This document shows positions 1 to 12,844 of a DNA stretch of 64,000 nucleotides, piece after piece. The position numbers and the translations under genes are program-made. Below the pieces are notes generated by a model. It ran no database searches. It was not told the origin of the DNA and worked only from the letters and a program-made list of their open reading frames with translations. Source of the DNA: Toxonevra muliebris (taxonomy: Eukaryota; Arthropoda; Insecta; Diptera; Pallopteridae); NCBI GenBank assembly GCA_963691655.1, contig OY829326.1, positions 146,834,998-146,898,997 on the forward strand. The letters are read 5' to 3'. How positions within the stretch are numbered: the stretch's first letter is position 1; every line of letters starts with the position of its first letter.

Positions 1-3000
1 ATTCGGTTTCATTTCTTGATGTCTTTGATCTCTCCTACTGAGAATCATTATTTATGATTTTGTTTTGGCATATACCAAAATTTTATTAATATTTAAATAA
101 ATATTCCAAATTTCTTTCATAAGTTTATCCCAATTAAAAAAATAAAACATATTCTTTAGTTATGAAATAAATTTCAATGACCTGCTCACTCAATTTCACA
201 CATTCTACAAATAATTCTACAAACATCAATAAGAATGATTTTATTTGTAATTTAAATAAGCATAGAAACCTTCCGATAACTACAATATTTTTAAGGCATA
301 CATTTTAATTTAACAAAACTATTCTATGCATATTTTATAATCTCACTCATTTATATTCTAATTCGTTTTGCATAAATTATAATTCTTAATAAAAAGATGC
401 AAAAGAAATTGTGCAAAAATTATATGAAAATTTTTAAGAAAACTCGATTTAAACTTTGTTCCTAAAAAAAATAAAGAAGAAAATAAATAAAGTAAGTAGA
501 AATGAAAAATACTATGAAAAGTTATGCAGCAATCATAACTTTCTATATGAGAAAAGGAAAAAAAGACAAGAAAACTTTGCTCATTTTATTTACGAAGAAA
601 TGTCGAAGAAATTATTTAAGTTTCCACAAAATATATTCCGAGAACTGAAAATTGCAGCTATGCACTAATGGGCGAGAAAGTAACAGAAACGTTTGCAACA
701 ATAATCGTGCAGACGATTATGATGATGGCGACGACAATTTCGGCAAGAATCGAAATAATTTTTCAATAAATTAAATGAATCTCAATTTCCGTTTTGGGTT
801 TTTTGTGGTGTAGAAATCGGCGTCATGGTAAAAACGCCTAAAAGCGCGCATGCTACTAATTCAAATGCAAATATGCAAGTGGCGAAAACTTTCTTGTTGC
901 ATACTTTTAGGCAAATATAGAAAATGTTGGAAAAAGAATGTTGAAAACTAAAAAGAAAATATGTAAAAAAAAAACTTCAGTGCTGCAAATGAAAAGTCAT
1001 GGATTAATAAGAAAAACCTTTGAAAAATGTTAGTAGAATGAAGTTTAATTTATTCAAGTTTATACTTACACTTCATTACTAATTTTTTTGTATGTCGGTG
1101 TACCACTGCATGCTTACAAAATTCAAATAATTTGCAGACAATTTTTAACGCCCAACAGCAGTTTGGCTTCTTCTTCAGATTCCACTTGGTCTTCTTCCTT
1201 TTTTTCTTCTAAAAAAAAAAGCTGAAATGTCTGTGTGTGTGCTCAAGTAATAGTGCTAGAGTTGCTTGCAAAAAAAATGTGTGTGTGTCTGTGTTGGCTC
1301 TTTTTCTTACATTTTACAGCTTTAGCATAGTTTCTTTGAATATTTGCGCGTTGCGGCGACCATCGACATCGACCAAGTCGACAACTTGAACTTTGCTTTG
1401 TTGCGTTCTTTGCTGTTTTGGTTTATTTTTTCCTCTTATGGCTTTATGTGTTACTTCTTCTGATTCTTGCAGTTGGTAGTGTTGAAAATATCTTCTTGTG
1501 CGCACAAGTTTTTGGTTCTTTTGTTTTGTTTTTCAGTTCTTTTTTTTTCATTTATTTATTTTTAGTTTTTGGAAAAGGCCAATTGCTCTGCTATGTTTTG
1601 AAACTACTTGAAATTTTACTGATAAGAATTTAGTACTTGAGCGCATATTAATGCATAAAGTTTTTGTTGTTGTTTTTGTTGCTGTTGTCATTGTTTTACT
1701 CTGTTGTTCTGCTCTGCTGTGTAAGTTAAATTCGATGTCATGGTGCACCAACTGGTGTCATGGTCAGCTGTACAGTTAGCTGCTGCTAGAGCAAAAGTTT
1801 ATTCAAGTGAAACCAACAGAAATCAAACTGTATTGAGATCTTTTCTTTTTTCTTCTTATTCTTCTTTTTCTTACTTTACATAACTGAAATTAAGTTTTCT
1901 TAAGCAAGTATTAAAATATAATTTAATGAAGTTTCATAAATGTTTAGTGTTAACTTGAAATTGTTAACTCAGGAAGTTTCATGTAGTCAAGTAGCGAGAG
2001 TTATGTATATTGCGTGTTAGTTGGTTGGCTGTTTCGGATTTACTTGTCGCTTAAGATATCTTTATTATATTGTTTTCCAATCATTCATTGTTCTTTCAGC
2101 TTTGTCACTACTTTTAGAGCTTTCAAAGTTCTGATTGATAAAGAGCTTCCTTTTTACACACTTTTGGTCCTTATTAACCCACTTGGGTATAAAATCAGAT
2201 GTGATGATGATCCTGTTCCAATTCGTAGTCATCGCATCGAAAAGTTTAGAAAACCTGTATCAATATCCCATATTGATAAGGATAAAAAGTAGTACTCAAG
2301 ACTTTCATGATAAAAATCATAAAAATATAAGAAAAACCTATGAAGTCTTTGAAGCTTCAAAGCGCTCGTAATTCGACTTGAAATTAATTGAAATATTGTT
2401 GCGTTTAAAATTTCTTTCTATGTCTGGCACTCCATGAAAACCTTCATAAGACCGAACATTAAATAATCGGTGAGCGTGTTTTTTTTGGGAGGAGGAGGGG
2501 GAGGGTGGTATTATTTTGTGGGACTAGCAAGCAAGTTGGGTGTACAGTGTTTGGTTAAGTCATTTTGGATAGATTGTGCTGTGCAGACTACGAATCCGAT
2601 ATTCAAATTATCATACTAGAGATACTAGATATTAATTTTTAGAAGTATTGAAACAGGAAAGATTTTGCCTTTTGCATTCCCATGTTCGTCCTTAAGGCCT
2701 GCAAATAACTAATACCATGAAATGGAAAGAAATTATTAGTATTTTAGAAATGGGCGCAATATTGTATGAGATTTGAGTAAATTTTCTGGTAGCTCAAGCA
2801 TTTCAAGCATGTAATACAGTAAGTGGGCGTAGCATCTCTCGTATTATCCAAAACACACCAAATTACATAATTGAAAATACATACTCATACCAAGTATAAT
2901 ATACTCGTAATAGAAACATTTTTGTGTAGATGGAGATTTTCTATGATACTGTCACTAGCAGATCCAGAGGTTGTGGAAAGGTAAGGGGTGGTTAAGGTTT

Positions 3001-4220
3001 TTTCTTTTCTTCAAAAAACTTTTTAATTCAGAAATAATGACCATAAAGGCTAGCTGGACAAAGCCCGAAACAAGAAAGGAGCGCTACTCGGCCAAGCTCA
3101 TTAGAGGATCTCCTAGTTCATGTTCATACTTTATTTGTAATATAGATTGCTTGCGAAAAATAACAACGACTAAAATAAAGTTACGAAAACATAGTGAAGA
3201 GGGAAAAAGAGATGGCATGCCTATGCCAAACGCGGATCAATCAATGAGCAAAAAGAGAGATTACATGTGAGAGTTATTTTTGTTATTTCTTTTATTCCAC
3301 TCTTACCTCATATACGATCTTCATACCAATGAACGCACCGAATCTGAATTCCCACGTATTTTGTTGTTGTATTTTGATGTATTTTCTTACCTATGTTTAC
3401 CGGCGTTATAGCACTGCCTGCTGGGTAGGAGCTCGTTATCGTCTATTGCATCTGCTATAGTGTATTCGTTCAGGTTAGACACGTGACTACGTATGGTTTA
3501 AGTATTCGTTAGATGGGTTGAAATTTGTTGGGCATTTTGCTAATCGCTATAACTAAAATTTTACTCAGTTGACATTTAAGATTTTGTTTTGGTGATTGCA
3601 GAAGTTCTATGACTTTCTTCAGCCCTCTCACCCCATCCATAGAATAGACAGAATTTCCAACAAAAAAATTTTAATTTGTGGAAAACTCTTTTTGGACTCA
3701 AAAAATCTAAGAATTTTAATATCTTGACCACTGATTTTAAATTTAATTTCTGTCCGAATCTTAACTTCAAAGATTTGGAAATCAACTAAACATACACAAC
3801 GTTTTTAGTTGCGGCTCAATAACTAAAGTTAGTGCGGGTGGAACTTCTTTAGGCTTAGTACTACAAGAAGCTACTCTGAAGGTCTTGGAAAGCCCAACTG
3901 TGTACAAAGTTTAAATCGGTAAATAAATACTACAACTCCCCCCAATGCCTCTAGGCTAAAAAACTCCTATTTTTTGGGATTCAGGACATTCTGGTATAAT
4001 ATAGCAGAAAGCTTGCAAAGCACGGTGCATTGAGGCCGAACCCTCTAAAATCTCATCTTTGCTCGGTTTTCATTACGCTGCCTTTGAAAAATGGTTTTTT
4101 TTTTTCTAGTAAAAGATGAACTATGTAAAAGAAGACTATACTATCATAAATAGATTTAAAAAAAAAAAATCATTTGTTTGTTAAGATTTTATAAGAAATT
4201 GCTAAATTATATAATAAATT
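1..4220. other. AT-rich non-coding stretch
   Basis: No gene is recognisable. Open frames here are short and run through low-complexity AT- or T-rich sequence; the longest (99 codons from 2971) has no motif I know. Around 1220-1290 there are short GT runs and at 1670-1720 GTT-rich sequence typical of fly introns. The stretch 3400-4080 is somewhat less AT-rich and could hold decayed transposon sequence, but no terminal repeats or coding remnants were seen. Confidence 0.6.
2487..2508 (+). other. G-rich tract, possible G-quadruplex
   Basis: After a T run there are GGG, GG, GG, GGGGG and GGG groups separated by single A residues. It is an isolated purine/G island in AT-rich DNA. It could fold as a two- or three-layer quadruplex on the plus strand, but this is inference from run spacing only. 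Confidence 0.35.
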
Positions 4221-4244
4221 ATATTTCCATTCTTCTATTTGCAG

Positions 4245-4294
4245 GTAATTGAACTCTTTCTATTCATCTTCGAAGCTTCAATATAAAATACCAG
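4245..4294 (+). other. Candidate recursive splice site with short RS-exon
   Basis: A pyrimidine-rich stretch from about 4222 ends in TTTGCAG at 4244 and is followed without a gap by GTAATTG, so the same point can act as a 3' splice site and then as a 5' splice site. Fifty bases on, CCAG|GTAAAA gives a second possible 5' splice site, defining a 50-base RS-exon. Zero-length ratchet sites of this form are known from long Drosophila introns. The arrangement is shared with 47866, which supports it. It implies a plus-strand transcript. No reading frame claim is made for the 50 bases. It could still be a chance match, since the consensus is short. Confidence 0.45.
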
Positions 4295-6029
4295 GTAAAA
4301 ATTTTTATAAGGTTTGTAAGAAAAGCAAGAAATTGTGGTGAAAAGTTTAGTGAAAATATTGAGACTGGCTTAAAAATTAAGTTTGTGTACTTTAATTTCA
4401 TACGTTGCATCGATGTGACTACAAAAATTTGCCTTGGCGTTAAGTTAATATCAAATGCAATTTAAATTTAGTAATTGTATTTCTAGGAATTCTAAACCAA
4501 ACACAAAGTTCGATTATTCTAATACATAAGTACAGTAGGCAAACAAAGCAAAATTTCATACAAAAAGTGTGAAAAAGAGAGAGAGAGACAAACATATATC
4601 AATAGTCAGAGTAAATCTAAAAAGGAAAAGGAGGCGTTTTGCTATTTTCAAACGAAAATTGAATTGTTATTGCAGTTTGAATGTTGCTCTTGTTGTTGTA
4701 GTTTTATTATTGCAACTACTACTAGCAGCTTGTGGTGTTTTTTTAATACCAGAATATCAATGCAGTAGTAGTTAATAGCTGCTGCCGTTGTTATTGCTGT
4801 TGTAGCTGCTGTTTGGCGCTATTATTATTATCGTCATTGTCGTATATATGTACATACAAATAAACAAACATAATAACATGAGCAATAAAAACGCCCATTG
4901 CAGTTGCAAAATTGAAATTTACAATTTCACAAAAAACACACGAATATAATTTTCACACATACAAACATACGTAAATAGATTCATGCATAAAGTCATAAAC
5001 TTTGTATATGTATTGAGCATGCATGCTGCGCATTTGTAGCGCTTCCTCTTACTTGTTTGCTCTTCTTCAACTCTAAGCGTTGCTGCTTGCTGCTTATATT
5101 GAATAAATGTAATTTTTAAGTATTTTTGAAAACTGTTTTTGGAGGCAGATGCTGCTACTGCTGGTTGTTGTTATTGCTGATTTTATTGTTTGTTGGCAGT
5201 TATCCTTATTTCACTCTCTCTCTCTCTCCTTCTCTTCCATTTTCTCTTTCTTCCTTTCCCTCTCAATGACGTAATAGCTAATAAATTCGCTCCTAGCCAT
5301 CGCCAGTATTGAGAATATTCTTTCTTCTACATCAAAATCATTCATGATATTTTCTGCTTTTCTTTCTTTTTTTGTTTTTCATAAATTTATGATGAAAAAA
5401 ATAAAAATAAAAACATAAATAATTTTCTCTTAATGTTCACATTAAGCAGTTATAATTTTTTTGTTGTTTCACTTTTTTATGACTCGTTTTGCAATAAACT
5501 TTTGTAGATGTTTTTGGTTCTTCTGGCTGTTGTTGCTATTTGCACTTGAGTACATTTTTCGTTGTTTATGTTTTTGTACATTAATTTTATTTGTTCGCAA
5601 AATTTTGATTTGATGAAAATTATGTGTGAATTTTATGCTTTATTTTATTTCATTTTGCTTTATTATTGTTATTATTGCTATAAACATTGAAATTTATTGA
5701 TTTTAATACATATGCGGCAAAGTGTAGTGTACTTTTAGGCATTGAATAGCAGGAATTGTTATTATGTTTTTGCAGTACATTTATAAAAAAATAACATGAA
5801 GTATGCCGTTGGTTATAAAAGAGTAAATAAATTAAGTTGCAAACGTGATGACGATTAGCTCACTTTTTTATGAGTTATGAAGTTTGTGAGGAACTTTTTA
5901 TGTATTCTAATAATTCAGAGTACCAAAAAACAAAGTATCAACATAGAATTTAGTAAAATGATTGAAGTTTTGCTATGGAATTCATGCTGATGTTGGTCAG
6001 AAGCATAGAAAATAACTTTGGATTAGAGG
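4295..6029. other. Non-coding DNA with triplet and GA/CT runs
   Basis: The stretch contains GA and CT repeats (about 4572-4590 and 5212-5229), GTT/GCT-rich triplet runs (4680-4830, 5150-5200) and long AT-rich sequence. No coding or RNA gene was seen. The motif GTACTTTTAGGC at 5730-5741 resembles the repeat unit of the array that follows. Confidence 0.55.
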
Positions 6030-7620
6030 AAACCAATTTTAAAAATTAGAGCAAACTTTTAAGTATTTGATAAACTCAAAACTACAAGATATTCAATTTC
6101 AATTTAATTTTTGAAAACATTCAAGTTTATGAAACATGAATTATGGCAAATTTAAGCTAATTTTTAGGCTGTGTTAAGTTTAAAACTGAAAGATATTCAT
6201 AATTTGATAATTTCAAGTTTGAAAACATTTTGGTTTTATGAAAAATCAACTATACGAAAATCCTTACATACAAAATCCAAAACTGCGAAGTTTTTGGAGA
6301 TTTTCTTTATATAATTAAAAATATTTGGTTGTATGAATGATTAATTTTAAAAATCCTAGCATACTTTTAGGCATGTATTAGTTTCAATTTGCAAATTAAG
6401 CTAAAATTTAATATTCATGAGACTTATATGTATATGAAAATTTATCTTAAGAAATTGATGCATACTTTTAGGTACGCATTAAATTTAAGACTACTTAATT
6501 TTAGCTAAAGGTAACTATCAATTTAAATTAATTCTAAAACTGGAAATATTTTTTTTTAAGAAAAAATAAATATAAAATAAAATATATTAAATATCAAAGC
6601 TTCAACTAAATAAATTGAACGATGTCCTTAATTTAATTCCAAGTATGAATACATTGAGTTCATATGGAGATTCATTTTGAGTTGAAACTCTGCATACTTC
6701 TAGGCATATGTTAAACTGAAAACTCCGAAAGCAGCTTAATTGTATGATTTAATTCTTCGTTTGAAAACACTTTGGCTATAAAAGATTAACTTATAAATAA
6801 ACCCTTACATACTTTTAGGTATGTAATAAGTTTTTTGTTTTAAATAAAGCTAAGCTTAATGTAATGACCTATTTGATTAAAAATGAAAGGATGTATTAAA
6901 TTTAACACTTAAAGCTAATGACTTATATTGTTCAATCCCATATTTGAAAACATGTTGATATTATGAAAGTTTAACTATAAAAAAATTGAGTATACTTTCC
7001 GGCATGTGTTATATGCGTAATGGAAAACAAGTTATGTTAAAGTTAAGTATTTATTAGATTTAGTTTCAAATCTGAAAAAAATTTACTTAAATATTAACTA
7101 TAAATAAAAATCTCTGCATACTTCTAAGCATGTACTAACTTCAATACTTCAAGTTAAATTAAACTAATTACTAGCTTTATTCCCAAGTATAAACAAATTT
7201 AGATAATAAGTGAGATTAACTCTAAAAAATCTCTGCACTTTTAAGCATGTGTTAAATTTGAACCTAAAAGCTAAGTAAAATTTAATGATTTATTTGATTT
7301 GGTTTTAAGTTTAAAAAATTGAGTTATATGAAAAATGAACTTTTAAAAAAACCCTGCATACTTCTAGACATGTATAAAATTAAAAACTGCATGTATTTCA
7401 ACAGAACTTACATCTTTGCTGCATATTTCTAAATGCAAATTCAAAATTAAAAGCTTTCCTTACTTGATTTAATACCAAATCTGAAGGCATTCAGTTTTTT
7501 AAAAAGATTAGTTATAAGAAATTTCTTCATACTTTTAGGCTTTTTATTATAAATTTAAAGCTAAAAGTTAACCTAAGTTTAATAATTTGTTTCATTCAAT
7601 TCCAAATTTACTTATGGTGT
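6030..7620 (+). repeat. Diverged tandem array, unit about 115 bp, carrying CATACTTTTAGGCATGT
   Basis: About a dozen imperfect units follow one another. Each holds, in order, a variant of GCATACTTTTAGGCATGT, an AAACTGAAAGCT-like piece, TTATTTGATTTAATTCCAA, TTTGAAAACATTT, and TATGAAAATTAACTATAAA. The ACTTTTAGGC element occurs near 6361, 6461, 6694, 6807, 6992, 7118, 7234, 7356 and 7527, giving spacings mostly of 100-125 bases. The motif is better kept than the rest of the unit. No coding capacity is seen. It has no similarity to the other arrays in the window. Confidence 0.75.
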
Positions 7621-9120
7621 ACCAAATACTATACAAAACTACTTTAGTTGAAAGCGATTTAGCTAATCTCTCTTAGGATTTCAATGCTTCAATACAAAAA
7701 AAAAACACATTGTAAACGTTTAGTGGCATTTTAGGCTATCAGATTAAATCTTTTCATCCAATTGTGTGCTGTAAAACGCTTTTGCTATTGAAACATTTAA
7801 AATTTGATTTTGTACTTTTGTTTTGCGCTTTATAAATGCAAAAATCTTTTTCTGTTTTTTGTTTTTTTTTTGTTCAATTGCTTTAGTTTTCGTTTTATGT
7901 TCTACTCCTAAGAGTGTGCAAAACAATTTTTTTTGGTATGTAAATGGAAAGTTTCTCTTGTCGGGTATACATCAATAGCAGCATTCACATACACACCCAC
8001 ATATGCATCAAACTGTCGCTGTAGTAAAACTTTCAATAGTAACATGTAGTAGTGGCGTGTTTTAATTGGAGCAACACATTTCTCTTGAGGTACGAAAACA
8101 AGTTGAAAAGTTAACATACAAACATAGAAATTTTTAAAATATTAGACTAGGGAAACTAGGGAAATGTTTGTAGCAGTAAAAAAGAGGAAAGTAAACCAGG
8201 AGAAAAATGAGAATATTTAATTTTCATTTACGTCATGAATGAAAAAGGAAAAAAAATATAGAATTTGTTAACGATTTCATTTGAGCTTTATTACATTTTT
8301 CACACACACACCATACACACTTGAATGAAATGTTTGGGCTTCAATAAAAATCATTTTTTCACCATTTTCTTTTGAATTCTGTGTTTATGTATGTGTGTGT
8401 GTGTGTGTATTTAAAATAAAATAAACCGAAAAGCGAGCATGAATGTTGGTGTATAATGCTTGCTTTAACACATTTCTTTATGTTTTTTTTTTTTTTTTTA
8501 ATTTTTAAAATTTTTTGTGTAATCAGCTTTACATGCTTTTGTTGCTGGTACTGCTACTGCCGCTTACAACATTACCACAACGACTACTTACCGCTTATTT
8601 TAAAATGTTTTTCTTTTTCTTTGTTGGTTTTTTATTGCCCCAACATTTTTCCTTTTCTTTTTTATAATCGTGTGATCATTTTCGCTCCCACTTTGTGTCA
8701 CGTCAGTGCAGAAATAATCAGTCGCATAAAAAACTGGGAAAGAAAAAACCGAATCCCTTTTCCCATATGTAAGTAGTTGCAGCAGACAACAGACAACAGC
8801 AGCAGTGGTAGTGGCAATAATAACAACAGTGGTGTTGGTGGTGGCAGACAACATTATGTAGAGTAAATACAATAAATGTGATTTCGTTTCTTTGTTTTTT
8901 TTTTTTTGTTTCTTTCGGTTGTATAAAAGTATTATCCAAAAAACTGTTTACCCAATGGGAGTGCAACAAAACGTTGCACAGCAGTAACAGCAGCAGCAGT
9001 CAGCATTCGCTTATTATACCACGATGGAGAAAAAATAGTTCTGAATTTTTGATGCCCTACACGAGGAGTGTATGGAATGTTTTGGTTTTAGAGTATTGTA
9101 TCGTTGTTTCTTTGAATGTT
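7621..9120. other. Non-coding DNA with GT microsatellite, T run and CAG-rich stretch
   Basis: A (TG)n run lies at 8391-8409 and a T run at 8482-8499. From 8775 to 9000 the sequence is rich in CAG, CAA and GGTGGT triplets. Open frames on both strands here follow from these low-complexity runs and look non-genic. Confidence 0.55.
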
Positions 9121-9124
9121 TAGG

Positions 9125-10435
9125 TCCCTAGTTTCTACGTTTTTGGATTCCTTTGTCCTTTGATTGAATGATACTTAGATCCGTCTATTGCCTAATTCTC
9201 CAATCTTCTTGTACTATATCTCACTGATTTTCTAAGCCTTTAATGTCTCCGACTTTTCGATTTTCTCTCCTTATGTTGTTATGATCTGCAAATTTTCTGC
9301 TTCTTTGATTCTCAGATTGCTAGATTTCCTAGTTTTTATATGGTTAGCTTAGTATTAGTGTGTTAAAATTCTTTAATATTTAAAATCTAGGAATCTCAGA
9401 TTCTCAACGTGGCGTAATTTTAAATTCTTAAGTTTTTAATTTTTTATATTCTCAGGTTTTCAAACTTTTAGGTTCTCAGTTTATCAGAGTTTCAAATCCT
9501 TTGGCTTTCAGACTCTCAGGTACTCATTTTCAAAGTTTTCTGTTTTTCAGATTTTAGCATTTTTTCATATTTTCACAAGGTCTCCAGAGAATCACTGATT
9601 CTCTGGGTTTTAGATTCTTAGGTTTCAAAATTTTTAGTTTCTCAGATTCTTCAGATACTTTCTCCGATTTTTAAGCTCTCAAATTTACACTTTCTCAGTA
9701 TTAAGAATTTTCAGATGCACAAGTTTCCATATTCACAATATCTTTAAAGATTTTAAGATTTTCAGGTTCTCAAGTTTTCAGATTCTTAAATTCTCAGATT
9801 TCTAGATCCCAGGTTCTCAAATTCTCAGATTTACAGGTTCATACATTCTCAAGCTCTCAGATTAACATGTTCACAAATTCACAAATCTTCAGATTCAGAA
9901 ATTTCCCGACTCACAGATTTTCAGATTTACGTGCTTCAATCCTTAGAATCAAAGATTTTTAGGTTTTTAAATTCACAGATTCTCAAATTGGCTCATAATA
10001 CCACAATTTTTTAGATTAACAGTTTTTAGATTCACAGTTACTCAGGTCCTCATTCAAAAATTCACAGCTTCTCCGACCCGCAGATTCTAGAGTTTTCAGG
10101 TATTCCCAATCTGAGATCAAATTTACAGGTTCATGAATTCAGTATTGCTTTCAGACTCTTATATTTTTAAGTTCTCAGATTTCCAGATTCACAGGTATTC
10201 AGGCGCACTGATTTCAGATCCACAAATTATCATATTTTACAAATCTTATAGTTCACTGATCCGCTATTTCTTTGACTTTGAAGCTCCCTAATCCTCTAAT
10301 TTTGTGGTTCTTTCCTTCTGTTATTTCCTAATTCTGTAGTAAATTCCTCAAGCTCCGTAATCTCAAAGCTCTGGAGTTTTAAAATTTCCAATTTTCTCTG
10401 ATTCCTTAATTTAATTTTTCCATTTAATGACCACT
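9125..10435 (+). repeat. Diverged short-period array of TTCTCAGATT-like units
   Basis: Some 1.3 kb consists almost wholly of variants of a unit near TTCTCAGATTTTCAGGTT, with CACAGATT and CTCAAATT variants, at a period near 10 or multiples of it. Copies differ from each other at many positions and there is no long homogeneous stretch, so the array is old. No open frame or transposon end is seen at either edge. Confidence 0.75.
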
Positions 10436-12844
10436 GATCCGATCCAATCTAAATTTCATTATTCACATTCCGGTACGACCGAGTGTAGAATTTCCTGCTG
10501 ACAATATTTTTTTTTATATTAAACTCGTGCGAATTTCTTGAGCTCAACTCGTAAACTCTTCTTTCATACGCCACAAAATTTTTTATTTACTTACATATCT
10601 ATAATTTTTTTCCCAACGTCATTGTTGTTGTTGCTTTATGTCAAAATGTCATTTTGTGTTGTCTGTCGACTTATACCTACATACATACGGCGAATTTTGT
10701 ACATACTGTATGTGTTCATAGGAAAATAACGAAGTTGAGTTGAAAGTTGCTTGATATTTTCGGATAAAAAGCCCGAGCGCTGCGCTTCTCTGCGGCATAG
10801 CTAGCATGATGGCAACACTATCCCTCCGTTTTAAGCGATGACGGGTGATGGAAATGTAACGATTTTGTTTGATAAAAATAGAAATTGTTGCATTGCGTCG
10901 CAGCAGTAACAGCAGGAGAAATGACGATGTGTATTTTTTCTAGCATACTTTTTGGCGTTTATCCCATTTTTCTACTTTTTTTTGTAAAGTATACGTGTGT
11001 TTATGTGTGCTTATATATATAAATATATTTTTTTTGTTAAAATTAAATTGTGCGCTACCGCACAATGACAGCTAAGCTCCAGAAACCTTGTGCTTTATCA
11101 AAATGATATTTGCCAACACAACACATACATATATATATATAATTTTTGTTGTAGTAGAATATACGTGTATGTATGTAGAATACACTGCGGGTATGTTATA
11201 TAAAATCTGTCAGTTGCAGCATTCGATACAGGAGTATAGTAAAAAATATTAAAAAAAAAAAACAGAAGAGAAAAATACATTGCATACTTTTAGGCGAAAA
11301 AATAATGTATGCACTCACATATACATACATATATTTTTTCTAACCATTTTCTGTTTCACATGCACCACTCATAGAATAATGTGCATCAAGTACTTTTTAA
11401 GTTTACACAGCAAAAAAGCAGAAAAGAAACGAATGCTTTTAGTGCTTCGTTTGCTTTTTAATTTTTCTCATTTTTTCTTTTGTTACAAATTTTGTTTAAG
11501 TGCGCCTAAATATGTGCTACATACAACAACTATATTTTGTTTGTGAGCTAATTAAATTTTTAATTTGCTGCTACTTGTGTTTTTTTTGTCCCCCTTCACA
11601 AGTTTTTTTTTTTACCTCGTTTATTTTACTTCTTTGTCTTTGCTGTTATTGCTACTGCTATGCTGGAGAAAATTGTGTTGTTTGAATTGTAGCGTATATA
11701 TATAATGTATATGTGTGTGTGACTGTGTGCACTTCGTGCTTCCTACTTCCTGTATGGTATATCCTGTGTATTCTATATATTCCTACATCCTGTTCCTGTG
11801 TACGCTCTTCATATCCATATGAATATGCACATTCTTTCTCTAGCTATTTTTGTTGTTAGTTGCTTTAGTTGCTTTAAATATTCGTGATTTTCTGCTGCTT
11901 GCTTGCTATTAGATTTTTGTTGCTTGCATTATATTATTAGTACTGGAAGTGATGGTGGTGCTGGTTGTTGGTAATGGTGTTGGTGTTATGTTGGTCTCAT
12001 GCGAGATTTTTAGCAACATTTTTAATGTGTTCCATTATCGTTGATGATTAAATTTTGCAGGATAAAAGTGAAGTTGTTGTTGTTGTTGTTATATTACACA
12101 TATGCAAAAGAGTAAAATGTTAATTTAATGTGGGCATACCTCAGGGGGTATGAGTGTGTATATGTGGTGATGATTGTGCATGTGTTGAGTTTGTTATAGT
12201 TTTCTGGTTACTTAATGGAATTTTTGAAGTTTTATGTGCTTATGCTTAACAATTTTTGGGGGTAGAAAAAGTGTTGTGATTACTTAGATTCTTATTTAGA
12301 GTAAACATCTTAATTAAAACATGTTGGATAATTAAATTTTTATTAAAATGATAGTGCTTATGTTGTTAGAGATGCACGAAAATGAAGAGAAAAAATAGAA
12401 AATTGAATGTAGAAATTACTCTGTTTGGAAGTATTTCTTTACAGGAATGTAGCGGAATATGCAAGTATCATTCGAGTTATTACATTTGAATTCAATGCTC
12501 TTAAATTTCTTGAAGTGGGTTTAATTTACCAATTCATAACACATTTATTTTTTTCAGCAGTCTTTTTGTGCAGACACAGCAACTATGAATTTATTGTTCA
12601 ACTTACTACTCACTATTCAATTCACCGCTACTAATAGAAAAAATCCCTGAAGCAATGCATTTCTTATATCAACTGGATACAAATATTTTTTGTTCTTTTG
12701 TTTCCTCTGTGCCCAAGTAGAGTTAACTTTATATTGCTTCCGAGTATTTATGTTTATTCGTATCGTTATGTAGGCAGTCTAAACCGGGAACAATAAAACC
12801 ACGAACAAATTTACAAAGATTTTTTATAATTAAATCAAAACCGC
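10436..12844. other. Non-coding DNA with simple repeats
   Basis: Mostly AT-rich with (GTT)n at 12072-12090, T runs and TA-rich stretches. A less AT-rich block at 10765-10860 (with CCCGAGCGCTGCG) stands out and could be a conserved element, but nothing identifies it. GCATACTTTTAGGC occurs at 11282-11295 and a one-base variant at 10943-10956. Confidence 0.5.

Noticed and set aside
2971..3270. Plus-strand frame of 99 codons
   Set aside because: No motif, no splice context, ordinary for a stop-poor chance frame.
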